Shown here one piece after another: positions 17,415 through 25,614 of a stretch of DNA of 64,000 bases (the first letter of the stretch is position 1; each line of letters opens with the position of its first letter). A program made the translations under genes and the position numbers. The stretch comes from Candidatus Defluviibacillus avedoerensis. GTDB taxonomy: Bacteria; Pseudomonadota; Gammaproteobacteria; Burkholderiales; Burkholderiaceae_C. The stretch spans positions 62,001-126,000 of the forward strand of contig JADJBS010000011.1 in NCBI GenBank assembly GCA_016703665.1. Direction: 5' to 3'. Under the pieces are notes generated by a model. The model was not told where the DNA came from. It did not search any database and saw nothing but the letters and a program-made list of their open reading frames with translations.

Positions 17415-18548
17415 TCAGCTGCGGCGCTGCTTAACCGCGGCGGCCAGAACATCCAATGTGGCCACCGTATCTTCCCAACCAATGCAGGCATCGGTGATGC
17501 TCTGACCATAGGCCAGCTTGCTCACATCGTCTTTGCCGGGTGTGAATTTCTGGGCACCGTCGTGGATGTGGCTTTCGATCATCACACCGAAGATCTGGCG
17601 CGAGCCGCCTGCAAGCTGACCTGCAATGTCTTTGGCCACCTCAATTTGCTTGAGGTGCTGCTTGCTGCTGTTGGCATGGCTGCAGTCCACCATCAGGGTC
17701 GCGGGCAGCTTGGCTGCTTCCAGGTCCTTGCAGGCGGCCGCCACGCTGGCGGCGTCATAGTTGGTGCTCTTGCCGCCACGCAGGATGACGTGGCAGTCTC
17801 TGTTGCCATTGGTTTGCACAATGGCCACACTGCCATTTTTGTGAACCGACAGGAAGTGGTGCCCACGGGCGGCGGCCTGTATCGCGTCTGTTGCAATCTT
17901 GATGTTGCCGTCTGTCCCATTCTTGAAGCCCACGGGGGCTGACAGTCCGGAGGCCAGCTCGCGGTGCACTTGGCTTTCGGTCGTGCGGGCACCGATGGCA
18001 CCCCAGGCAATCAGGTCGGCAATGTATTGCGGTGAGATGACGTCCAAGAATTCGCTACCCGCTGGCAAGCCCATGCGGTTGATTTCGATCAGCAGCTGTC
18101 GCGCGATGCGCAAGCCCTCGTCGATGCGGTAGCTTTCGTCCAGGTACGGGTCGTTGATCAAGCCTTTCCAGCCCACGGTGGTGCGGGGTTTTTCAAAGTA
18201 CACGCGCATCACCACTTCCAGGCTGTCGGCATACTTGTCGCGCAGCGGCTTGAGTCGGCGGGCGTAATCCAGGGCAGCGGCAGGGTCATGGATGGAACAC
18301 GGCCCCACCACAACAAGCAGGCGATCATCTTTGCCCGCCATGATGTTGTGAATGCTTTTGCGTGTGTCGGAAATTTGATTCTCCACCGCTGTGCCACGGA
18401 TGGGGAAGAATCGGATCAGGTGTTCGGGAGGGGGCAACACGGTGATGTCCTTGATGCGCTGGTCGTCGGTCTGGCTGGTGCGGTCGGTGGGTTGCGTTCC
18501 AGGGGGATACCAGGCGGCAGCGGATTGGGAGACTGGTTTGGTGGTCAT
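17415..18548 (-). CDS. aroG: 3-deoxy-7-phosphoheptulonate synthase, class I (DAHP synthase)
   Basis: 377 residues from the ATG at 18548. It catalyses the first step of the shikimate pathway, joining phosphoenolpyruvate and erythrose 4-phosphate. Class I motifs: LLVVVGPCSIHDP near residue 79, MRVYFEKPRTTVGWKGLINDP near 115, SPVGFKNGTDG-type segment (APVGFKNGTDGN), RGGKSTNYD, VDCSHANSSK and GVMIESHI. It is monocistronic, and its expression is probably controlled by the aromatic leader peptide and terminator located upstream on the same strand. Allosteric type (Phe, Tyr or Trp) cannot be read confidently. Confidence 0.95.
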   Translation of the reverse strand: MTTKPVSQSAAAWYPPGTQPTDRTSQTDDQRIKDITVLPPPEHLIRFFPIRGTAVENQISDTRKSIHNIMAGKDDRLLVVVGPCSIHDPAAALDYARRLKPLRDKYADSLEVVMRVYFEKPRTTVGWKGLINDPYLDESYRIDEGLRIARQLLIEINRMGLPAGSEFLDVISPQYIADLIAWGAIGARTTESQVHRELASGLSAPVGFKNGTDGNIKIATDAIQAAARGHHFLSVHKNGSVAIVQTNGNRDCHVILRGGKSTNYDAASVAAACKDLEAAKLPATLMVDCSHANSSKQHLKQIEVAKDIAGQLAGGSRQIFGVMIESHIHDGAQKFTPGKDDVSKLAYGQSITDACIGWEDTVATLDVLAAAVKQRRS

Positions 18549-18590
18549 CGTGTGGGTCCTTTTCAGGTCAAAGTTGCAAGGTAAAAAATC

Positions 18591-18627
18591 AAAAAAAAAC
18601 CGCCGGAGTGTTTGGACTCCGGCGGTT
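18591..18627 (-). terminator. attenuator terminator upstream of aroG
   Basis: On the minus strand AACCGCCGGAGT and ACTCCGGCGGTT form a perfect 12-bp stem (plus arms 18598-18609 and 18616-18627) with a 6-base loop, followed immediately by nine T. It is a textbook intrinsic terminator, but it lies 43 bases in front of the aroG start and downstream of an aromatic-rich peptide ORF, not after a gene. That position fits a transcription attenuator. A competing helix is possible: CCGGCGG at 18675-18669 in the leader is the exact complement of CCGCCGG in the 5' arm (18625-18619). Confidence 0.85.
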
Positions 18628-18649
18628 GGATGTGAGGGCTTTGCTTGAC

Positions 18650-18721
18650 TTACAGATGCGCCTCTCGTCCGCCGGGGACTGAGAACCAAAAGTAAAAGTA
18701 TGCAAAAATCTGGAAATTCAT
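18650..18721 (-). CDS. aromatic amino acid leader peptide of aroG
   Basis: A 23-codon ORF too short for routine calling, from the ATG at 18721 to the TAA at 18650. It starts MNFQIFAYFYFWFS and ends with VPGGREAHL. It has eight aromatic residues in 23, six of them consecutive (Tyr-Phe-Tyr-Phe-Trp-Phe), ahead of an intrinsic terminator and then aroG on the same strand. This is the layout of pheA/trp type ribosome-mediated attenuation: starvation for charged aromatic tRNAs would stall the ribosome and permit readthrough. The Shine-Dalgarno before the ATG is weak, which is the main doubt. Confidence 0.8.
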   Translation of the reverse strand: MNFQIFAYFYFWFSVPGGREAHL

Positions 18722-18769
18722 AGCGCTGAAATGTAGCACACGCCGCTTAGGGTTTTCTTTCAGGCGCTC

Positions 18770-20230
18770 TCAGGCGGTCCCGCCCACGGTGAGTCCATCG
18801 ATGCGCAAGGTGGGTTGGCCTACGCCAACAGGCACGCTTTGCCCTTCTTTGCCACAGACGCCCACACCGCTGTCCAGGCGCATGTCGTTTCCGATCAGCG
18901 TGACCTTCTTGAGTGACTCCGGCCCGCTGCCCACAATGGTGGCACCTTTGACCGGGTATTGAATCTGGCCGTTTTCCACCCAGAAGGCTTCGCTGGCCGA
19001 GAACACAAACTTGCCACTGGTGATGTCTACTTGGCCCCCACCAAAGTTGGTGGCGTACAAGCCCTTTTTGATGGAAGCGACGATTTCTTGGGGGTCTTTA
19101 TTGCCACCCAGCATGTAGGTGTTGGTCATGCGCGGCATGGGGATGTGGGCGTAGCTTTCGCGTCGGCCATTGCCCGTGGGTTTGACGCCCATCAGGCGGG
19201 CGTTCATGCTGTCCTGGATATAGCCCTTTAGGATGCCGTCTTCGATCAGTACATTCTTCTGGCTGGCACAGCCTTCGTCGTCCACGTTGAGCGAGCCACG
19301 GCGGTCGGGTATGGTGCCGTCGTCCAGCACTGTCACGCCCTTGGCCGCCACGCGCTGACCAATGCGACCACTGAATGCGCTAGAGCCCTTGCGGCAAAAG
19401 TCACCTTCCAGGCCATGGCCCACCGCCTCATGCAACAGCACACCTGGCCAGCCGGGGCCAAGCACCACGGTCATCTCGCCTGCAGGTGCAGGGCGGGCTT
19501 CCAGGTTAGTCAAGGCCGACGCCACGGCTTCGTTGACATAGGTTTCGATTTGTTCGTCGCTGAAGTAGGCAAAGCCGAAGCGGCCCCCCCCGCCGCTGGA
19601 GCCTGTTTCGCGGCGCCCATTTTGTTCAGCAATCACGGTGACGGACAAACGCACAAGTGGACGCACATCAGCGGCCAGGGTGCCGTCAGCACGGGCGACA
19701 AGTACGACATCGTATTCACTGGCCAGACCGGCCATCACCTGCACGATGCGCGGGTCTTTGGCACGGCCCAGTTTCTCGACCTTGCCCAGCAGCTTGACTT
19801 TGGCGGTGCTGCTCAGGGATGCGAGCGGGTCGGCTGGGTTGTACAGCGAGCGGCTCTTGGCAATCTTGCGGGCGACGACTTTGGCGCGCTTGTTTTGTCC
19901 GGCCTGGGCAATGCTGCGCACGGTGCGGGCCGCGTCCAACAAAGAAGCCTCCGAAATATCGTCGGAATACGCGAAAGCGGTTCTCTCACCACTGACAGCA
20001 CGCACGCCCACGCCCTGGTCGATGCTGAAGCTGCCGGTCTTGACGATGCCCTCTTCCAGGCTCCAGCCTTCGCTGCGGGTGTACTGAAAATACAGGTCGG
20101 CATCATCCACCTTGTGGGCGGTGATTTCAGCGAGGGCACGGCTCAAGTGGCTCTCTGTCAGGCCAAAAGGCGTGAGCAGCAGACTTTGCGCCGTGGCAAT
20201 GCGTTCAAGGGTGGGTTCGCGTGAAATCAT
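18770..20230 (-). CDS. tldD: metalloprotease TldD
   Basis: 486 residues, full length for TldD. It acts with TldE/PmbA as a zinc protease that degrades unfolded peptides and processes modified peptides. The zinc motif HEAVGH is present in PGVLLHEAVGHGLEGDFC near residue 262, with the conserved RMTNTYMLGG near 375 and the C-terminal GKEGQSVPVGVGQPTLRIDGLTVGG. It starts 12 bases after the stop of the preceding oxidoreductase and is probably the last gene of that transcription unit. Confidence 0.95.
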   Translation of the reverse strand: MISREPTLERIATAQSLLLTPFGLTESHLSRALAEITAHKVDDADLYFQYTRSEGWSLEEGIVKTGSFSIDQGVGVRAVSGERTAFAYSDDISEASLLDAARTVRSIAQAGQNKRAKVVARKIAKSRSLYNPADPLASLSSTAKVKLLGKVEKLGRAKDPRIVQVMAGLASEYDVVLVARADGTLAADVRPLVRLSVTVIAEQNGRRETGSSGGGGRFGFAYFSDEQIETYVNEAVASALTNLEARPAPAGEMTVVLGPGWPGVLLHEAVGHGLEGDFCRKGSSAFSGRIGQRVAAKGVTVLDDGTIPDRRGSLNVDDEGCASQKNVLIEDGILKGYIQDSMNARLMGVKPTGNGRRESYAHIPMPRMTNTYMLGGNKDPQEIVASIKKGLYATNFGGGQVDITSGKFVFSASEAFWVENGQIQYPVKGATIVGSGPESLKKVTLIGNDMRLDSGVGVCGKEGQSVPVGVGQPTLRIDGLTVGGTA

Positions 20231-20242
20231 GCGGTGTCGTTC

Positions 20243-21187
20243 TCAAGGTTTCTGAGGGTATTCGGGGTGTCGTTGCAGCCATTTGAACACAGCGCTGTCG
20301 TCTTCATGGGCATGGCCATCCGCACTGGCTTGGGCAAACACAGTAGCTGCATGCGCACCCAAGGGGCCAGAAAATCCGGCGGCAGCACCAGCGGCCACCG
20401 CGAGGCGCGTGTCTTTTTGCAGGAGTGTCATGTGGGCAGCGGGGGCGAAGTTGCCAGCCACCGCCCGGCGCATGCGGTCTTCGCCAATCCAGCTTTGGCC
20501 GCTGCTTTGCGCAATCACGTCGAGTGTGGTGTGCAGGTTCAAGCCCATGCGTCCGGCCATGGCCAAGACCTCGGCGGCCCCGACCAGGTTGATGCCTGCA
20601 AGCAGGTTGTTGACCAGTTTGGTACGTGCACCGTCACCAGGTCTTTCGCTGATGCGAAAAACCTGGTTGGACAAGGCATTCAGCAGGGTTTGGTGCGCGT
20701 CGAACACGGCGTTATCGCAGGCCACCATCAGGCTCATGCTGCCTTCTGCGGCACGAACCGGGCCACCCGACATGGGTGCGTCGATGCAGTGCAGACCGAA
20801 GCTGGCCAAGCGCGCGGCGAAGCGCTCCACGTCTTGCGGGGCAATGGTGGGACACAGCATGACGGCGCGGCCAGTGGGCAAGCCGGCCGCGATGCCCTGC
20901 GCGCCAAATAACACGTCTTCGGTTTGCAGGGCGTCTACCACACAGACAATGATTGCTTCGGAATCAATAGCACATTCTTTAGGTGTGTCATGCCGAAAAG
21001 CGCCTTTTTGCTTCAAAGCATCGGCTTTGGCGGCATCAATGTCACAGACATGGACCGTCCACCCCATGGCCAGCAGCCGCCGGGCCATGCCAGCGCCCAT
21101 GTTGCCCACACCAACCAGCCCTGCACTGGAGATGGTGCGTGTTTGGCTGCCCCCAGGCGCGGGGAGGATCTGCGCTATGGCTGTCAT
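20243..21187 (-). CDS. NAD(P)-dependent beta-hydroxyacid dehydrogenase
   Basis: 314 residues from the ATG at 21187. It has a Rossmann start GLVGVGNMGAGMARRLL (glycine motif near residues 23-30), the substrate signature IDAPMSGGPVRAAEGSMSLMV near 130 and KLVNNLLAGINLVGAAEVLAMA near 182 with the catalytic Lys. The family includes 3-hydroxyisobutyrate and tartronate semialdehyde reductases; which acid is used here is unknown. Its ATG overlaps the rodA stop by four bases (ATGA), so the two are translationally coupled even though they are functionally unrelated. Confidence 0.88.
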   Translation of the reverse strand: MTAIAQILPAPGGSQTRTISSAGLVGVGNMGAGMARRLLAMGWTVHVCDIDAAKADALKQKGAFRHDTPKECAIDSEAIIVCVVDALQTEDVLFGAQGIAAGLPTGRAVMLCPTIAPQDVERFAARLASFGLHCIDAPMSGGPVRAAEGSMSLMVACDNAVFDAHQTLLNALSNQVFRISERPGDGARTKLVNNLLAGINLVGAAEVLAMAGRMGLNLHTTLDVIAQSSGQSWIGEDRMRRAVAGNFAPAAHMTLLQKDTRLAVAAGAAAGFSGPLGAHAATVFAQASADGHAHEDDSAVFKWLQRHPEYPQKP

Positions 21188-22338
21188 GATTGAACCAGCC
21201 TTTTTGACTTTGCAATGGACATCAAAATCCCAATGCCCGTGCCCAGCGTCACCATGGCGGTGCCGCCGTAGCTGATGAAAGGCAGGGGCACGCCAACAAC
21301 AGGCAAAATACCGCTGACCATGCCCATGTTCACAAAGGCATAAGTGAAGAAGATCAAGGTCACACTGCCCGCCAGCAAGCGGGTAAACAGGGTGGACGCA
21401 TACAGCGCGATCACCAGACCACGCAGTACCAGAAAAATGAAGCCTGCAATCAGAAGCAGGTTGCCGACCAGGCCAAATTCCTCGGAGAAGGCCGCAAAGA
21501 TAAAGTCTGTCGTGCGCTCGGGGATGAATTCCAGGTGTGTCTGGGTGCCCTGCATAAAGCCTTTGCCCCAAACTCCGCCCGAGCCAATTGCGATCATGCC
21601 CTGGATGATGTGAAAGCCCTTGCCTAGCGGGTCACGGCTTGGGTCCAGTAAGGTACAGATGCGCTGTTGCTGGTAGTCATGCAGCACAGGCCAGCGGACG
21701 CCGGTGGCGCAGAGTTCGGGTTCGTAAAACACAACCATGCCCAAGCCGATAAACCCCAAGACAAGGGGTGGCAAAATCAATTTCCAGCTCAGGCCTGCAA
21801 AGAAGATCACATACAAGCCGGCCGACAGCACCAGGATGGCAGTACCCAGATCGGGCTGCTTGACGATCAGACCCACAGGGACGGCCAGCAACACCAGCGC
21901 CACACCGAAGTCCAATGGACGCAGCAAGCCCTCGCGCTTCTGGAACCACCAGGCCAGCATCAAGGGCATGGCGATCTTGAGCATTTCGCTGGGCTGGAAG
22001 GTCACACCCAGGTTGATCCAGCGGCGCGCCCCTTTCTTGGTCAGCCCGAACAGAGCCACGGCGATCAGCAGAATAACGCCCAATGTGTAAAGCGGCACAG
22101 CCAGTGCCATGAGGCGTTGAGGCGGGATCTGCGCCACACAAAAGAGGATGAAGCCAGCGATCATCATGTTGCGCCCATGGTCCATGAAGCGGGCGCCATG
22201 GTCGAAGCCCGACGAATACATGCTCAACAGGCCCGCACAGGCTAGCAACACCACGGCAATGGTCAACAGCCGGTCAAAGCCCTGAAACAAAGGTGCAATC
22301 CGGGTACGCCAGGAGGGCTTTTCAAAAACAAAGGCCAT
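21184..22338 (-). CDS. rodA: rod-shape peptidoglycan glycosyltransferase RodA
   Basis: 384 residues from the ATG at 22338; a longer frame uses a TTG at 22374 without support. About ten membrane segments, SEDS family. Characteristic motifs are ARRWINLGVTFQPSEMLKIAMPLMLAWWF near residue 100, QPDLGTAILVLSAG, the periplasmic DPLGKGFHIIQGMIAIGSGG and ERTTDFIFAAFSEEFGLVG, and the C-terminal GVPLPFISYGGTAMV. It polymerises glycan strands for cell elongation with PBP2. The usual mreBCD-mrdA genes are not next to it in this window. Confidence 0.95.
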   Translation of the reverse strand: MAFVFEKPSWRTRIAPLFQGFDRLLTIAVVLLACAGLLSMYSSGFDHGARFMDHGRNMMIAGFILFCVAQIPPQRLMALAVPLYTLGVILLIAVALFGLTKKGARRWINLGVTFQPSEMLKIAMPLMLAWWFQKREGLLRPLDFGVALVLLAVPVGLIVKQPDLGTAILVLSAGLYVIFFAGLSWKLILPPLVLGFIGLGMVVFYEPELCATGVRWPVLHDYQQQRICTLLDPSRDPLGKGFHIIQGMIAIGSGGVWGKGFMQGTQTHLEFIPERTTDFIFAAFSEEFGLVGNLLLIAGFIFLVLRGLVIALYASTLFTRLLAGSVTLIFFTYAFVNMGMVSGILPVVGVPLPFISYGGTAMVTLGTGIGILMSIAKSKRLVQS

Positions 22339-22380
22339 AGGGGCCGAATTATCCTGCACTGACGCTGCGCCCAAGCAAGT

Positions 22381-23208
22381 TCAGGCGGTGAGAATCCAGC
22401 CCTCCAGTGGATCGGCGTTGTCAGGCCACCCGTAGTGAGGGTCTCCCCGCTGTGCCTGCCTCGCCGCCCATGCCGCCTGCATCAAGCAAGCGGCCGCGTC
22501 CAGGCTGTCACCGCTGGCGTCGCGGATCAGGCTTGTCCGGCTTTCGACGTTCAGTTGCAAGGCCAGGCCGAGCCGTGTGCGTCCCGCTTCCAGCGACGCA
22601 ACGGCTTCGGCTCTTGCGTGGAGCCGATCAACCGTCTGTTTGGCCTTGGTGTCGCTTTTATAGCTCTGACGGCCAAGCAGTTCCCGCATCAGCAGCCCCG
22701 GATAAGCTTCCAGCGCAATTCGCGACGACTCAACAGGGTGCAAGCCAGGAAAACTCGCATTTGTGCGCAGGAGCAAGGGAACCCCTGCGTGGAGCATGTA
22801 GGCCACGGGCGGGTTGACCCACTTCATGGACGGGCTGGACCTGGCTGGCAGGTCAGTGGCACGGTGGGCAAATTTGCCACCCACCGGGCGAGCGTCGCAA
22901 AAAGACTTGAACGCGCTGCGGATGTCGGCACGACTCAGGCTGGCGTAGTGGGCAATACAGGCTTGCCAGTCAGTCGGCCAACCCAGCGCACGTACCAACT
23001 CTCTCGGCAAGCCAAACGGCAAGTCAAATGCGCCAAGCCAGACAGGCAAACCAGAAAGAAAATTCTCCAGTTTGACCAGTGACTCGAAATACTCTAATTT
23101 CGATAGCAAAACACACCCGTCAGACATGCCACCAAGGGCAATAACGATCGGTTTTCTACGACTGGGACTGCTGCTGAAGTCGCAGCCGATCAACAGTGGC
23201 TGCGCCAC
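22381..23208 (-). CDS. DUF429 domain-containing protein
   Basis: 275 residues. The N-terminus LLIGCDFSSSPSRRKPIVIALG and the WLGAFDLPFGLPRELV segment near residue 58 match the DUF429 pattern, a predicted RNase H-like fold with acidic residues (Asp10, Asp62 region). Later SSRIALEAYPGLLMRELLG and DSLDAAACLMQAAWAAR (near 235) are also typical. No biochemical role is established for this family. It starts eight bases after the BLUF gene ends and is likely part of the same transcript. Confidence 0.8.
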   Translation of the reverse strand: MAQPLLIGCDFSSSPSRRKPIVIALGGMSDGCVLLSKLEYFESLVKLENFLSGLPVWLGAFDLPFGLPRELVRALGWPTDWQACIAHYASLSRADIRSAFKSFCDARPVGGKFAHRATDLPARSSPSMKWVNPPVAYMLHAGVPLLLRTNASFPGLHPVESSRIALEAYPGLLMRELLGRQSYKSDTKAKQTVDRLHARAEAVASLEAGRTRLGLALQLNVESRTSLIRDASGDSLDAAACLMQAAWAARQAQRGDPHYGWPDNADPLEGWILTA

Positions 23209-23216
23209 GCCTGCAC

Positions 23217-23639
23217 TCAGATGCGCCCGATGATCGACGCGGTTGCCATCAACTCTTCCAGCAGGGCCAGTGACACTTTGCCGGACACGGCGTAGGGGTC
23301 CAGCTCGGGTGTCTCAGAGTATTTGAGGATGATGGAGTGGTTGATCTTGGACAGGTTGACCTTGCCCATGGTCCAGCCACCAAAGCGGCGCTCGGTGATC
23401 TCTTCGTAGTGCAGCAGCACCACATCTTTGTGCCGGACATCACGCTGGATATGGCCATACAGATCGCTGACCTGCATGCGGCCACCCTCGATGGCCTGCA
23501 GGAAGATGCCGCCACCGTGGCACAAAATGCCGGTGATGCCCAGGGTGGGGTTGTAGTGGCGGGACTTGGTCACAATGTCTTCGATGGCCTCGGCGCTGGC
23601 ATCGACCGCGCGACTGGCGTAAAGCAGGCGTACCAACAT
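23217..23639 (-). CDS. BLUF-domain blue-light sensor protein
   Basis: 140 residues, a stand-alone BLUF domain that binds FAD non-covalently. The photoactive residues are all present: Tyr7 in LLYASRA, Asn30 in SRHYNPTLGITGIL, Gln48 in FLQAIEGG, and Trp89/Met91 in FGGWTMG. The remaining 45 residues form the C-terminal helices. There is no fused output domain, so it must act through a partner. It begins two bases after the stop of folE, so expression is surely coupled to GTP cyclohydrolase I. Confidence 0.92.
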   Translation of the reverse strand: MLVRLLYASRAVDASAEAIEDIVTKSRHYNPTLGITGILCHGGGIFLQAIEGGRMQVSDLYGHIQRDVRHKDVVLLHYEEITERRFGGWTMGKVNLSKINHSIILKYSETPELDPYAVSGKVSLALLEELMATASIIGRI

Positions 23640-23641
23640 GG

Positions 23642-24361
23642 CTAGTCCTTTTTGGGTATCAACGACAGAAACTCTCGGCGTAAATTGGGGTCTTTAAGGA
23701 ACACACCACGCATGACAGAGTTGATCATCTTGCTGTCCATGTCCTTCACGCCGCGCCAAGCCATGCAATAGTGGGTGGCCTCCATGACGATGGCCAGACC
23801 ATCGGGCTGGGTGCTTTCCTGGATCAGGTCAGCCAGTTGCACGACGGCTTCTTCCTGGATCTGTGGGCGACCCATGATCCATTCAGCCAAGCGCGCATAT
23901 TTGGACAGGCCAATCACGTTGGTGTGCTCATTGGGCAGCACGCCAATCCAGATGCGGCCAATGACAGGGCAAAAATGGTGGCTGCAAGCACTGCGCACGG
24001 TGATGGGGCCGACAATCATCAGCTCATTCAGGTGACCCACGTTCGGAAATTCGGTGATGGGTGGCTGCTTGACGTAGCGGCCACGGAACACCTCGTTGAC
24101 ATACATCTTGGCGACTCGGCGGGCCGTGTCCCCTGTGTTGTGGTCATTCTCGGTGTCGATGACCAGACTGCTCAGCACGCTCTTCATTTTGTCGGTAACT
24201 TCGTCAAGCAGCGCCTCCATCTCGCCGGGTTGCACAAACTCGGCAATGTTGTCGTTGGCGTAGTAGCGTTTGCGGGCAGCGTTGACGCGTTCCCGTATCT
24301 TGACGGAAACGGGCACACCATCGTCATCGACTGGCATGTTGGCAGAGGCTTGATCGTTCAT
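23642..24361 (-). CDS. folE: GTP cyclohydrolase I
   Basis: 239 residues from the ATG at 24361 (an ATG three codons upstream is possible). It converts GTP to dihydroneopterin triphosphate, the first step to folate. Motifs: VDDDGVPVSVKIRERV, DNHNTGDTARRVAKMYVNEVFRG, zinc-binding CSHHFCPVIGRIWIGVLPNE (near residue 125), IGLSKYARLAEWIMGRPQIQEE and ATHYCMAWRGVKD with the second zinc Cys. It is in a minus-strand unit with nudB, the next folate enzyme, upstream and a blue-light sensor downstream. Confidence 0.95.
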   Translation of the reverse strand: MNDQASANMPVDDDGVPVSVKIRERVNAARKRYYANDNIAEFVQPGEMEALLDEVTDKMKSVLSSLVIDTENDHNTGDTARRVAKMYVNEVFRGRYVKQPPITEFPNVGHLNELMIVGPITVRSACSHHFCPVIGRIWIGVLPNEHTNVIGLSKYARLAEWIMGRPQIQEEAVVQLADLIQESTQPDGLAIVMEATHYCMAWRGVKDMDSKMINSVMRGVFLKDPNLRREFLSLIPKKD

Positions 24362-24397
24362 GGCTGCCATCCTACCAGCCTCGAATGTCCGAAAAAA

Positions 24398-25603
24398 TCA
24401 AAGGTATTTCCGACCCTGCAGCTTCAGTGCAGCGCGCATGAGCCCATATGCCGTCCATTCAAAGCAACGCTGGCGCAGTGGACGCTCGGCGTATTCAGCC
24501 GGGTCCATGCGATCCCCCTGGTGCTCCATCGCGTTTATCAGCCGGGCACGCAGCGCTTGGGCAAAGGGCTGGTGTTGAACGCTGACGTTGGCCTCACGCG
24601 CCAGCAACAGGCTCAACGGATCAAGGTTGGATGAGCCCACTGTAGCCCACTGGCCGTCTACCACCGCCACTTTGGCATGAAGGAAGCTGGCGGAGTATTC
24701 GTGAATCTCCACCCCGGCCGCAAGCAGTACGCCGTAAACCGGCCGGGCTGCGTAATACTGCATGAAATACTCGTATTTGCCCTGAAGCAGCAACTGGACT
24801 TTGACTCCGCGTCGGGCGGCCATGACCAGCGCCTGACGCAGCTTCCGACCTGGTACAAAGTAGGCATTGGCGATGATGACTTCATTTTTTGCCTGGCTGA
24901 TGGCTTTGCGGTATGCCTGCTCGATCCGGCTGCGATAACGCAAGTTGTCGCGCAACACCAAGGCAGAGCGTATGCCGTCTTCTGAAGAAGGCAACTGGTT
25001 TGGTGAAGAAGGATGAAATGCGGCTCGTGAGGCTTGCACGACTGCTTGAACCGTTACGCGCAAGCGGTCATGCCGCTGGCCCTTGAGCCAGACCTGGCTG
25101 ATGGCATCATGAATTTCGCCCACTAAGCGCCCCGTGATGCGCACCGCAAAGTCGAACCTGGGGGCGTCCAACGCGCCATGGTTGGGGTCGTGGAAATCGT
25201 CAAGTATGTTGATGCCTCCGCAAAAGGCGACTCGGCGATCAATGCAACACAGCTTGCGGTGCAGGCGGCGCCAGCGACTGGGGGCCAGAATGCCAAAGCG
25301 CCCCAGCGGCGTGAAAACGCGCCACTGGACGCCAGCCGCTTCAAAACGCTTTTGCCACTGTGGCGACAGTGCATCGGTGCCAACCCCGTCTACCATCACC
25401 AGGGTCTCGACGCCGCGCTGTGCGGCGCGCTCCAGCGCCACGGCCACGCTTTCGCCACCGGCAGTAAAGTCAAAGATATAGGTTTCGAGCCGAATTTGTG
25501 TGCGCGCTTCGTCCATGGCCTTGATCAAAGCGGGAAACAGTTCGGTGCTGCCTTCCAGCAGGGTCAAACTGTTGGCTGAACGGCGTTCATTGACGGGTGG
25601 CAT
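24398..25603 (-). CDS. clsB: cardiolipin synthase B (phospholipase D family)
   Basis: 401 residues with two HKD catalytic motifs: HRKLCCID near residue 114 and HAKVAVVDGQ near 290, each followed by the usual Gly/Asn segments (AFCGGINILDDF; TVGSSNLDPLSL). It makes cardiolipin from phosphatidylglycerol (and phosphatidylethanolamine in ClsB/YbhO). There are no N-terminal membrane helices, consistent with ClsB rather than ClsA. It lies 11 bases after an endonuclease/exonuclease/phosphatase gene, mirroring the ybhP-clsB pair of enterobacteria. Confidence 0.92.
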   Translation of the reverse strand: MPPVNERRSANSLTLLEGSTELFPALIKAMDEARTQIRLETYIFDFTAGGESVAVALERAAQRGVETLVMVDGVGTDALSPQWQKRFEAAGVQWRVFTPLGRFGILAPSRWRRLHRKLCCIDRRVAFCGGINILDDFHDPNHGALDAPRFDFAVRITGRLVGEIHDAISQVWLKGQRHDRLRVTVQAVVQASRAAFHPSSPNQLPSSEDGIRSALVLRDNLRYRSRIEQAYRKAISQAKNEVIIANAYFVPGRKLRQALVMAARRGVKVQLLLQGKYEYFMQYYAARPVYGVLLAAGVEIHEYSASFLHAKVAVVDGQWATVGSSNLDPLSLLLAREANVSVQHQPFAQALRARLINAMEHQGDRMDPAEYAERPLRQRCFEWTAYGLMRAALKLQGRKYL

Positions 25604-25614
25604 GGCGATTCCCC

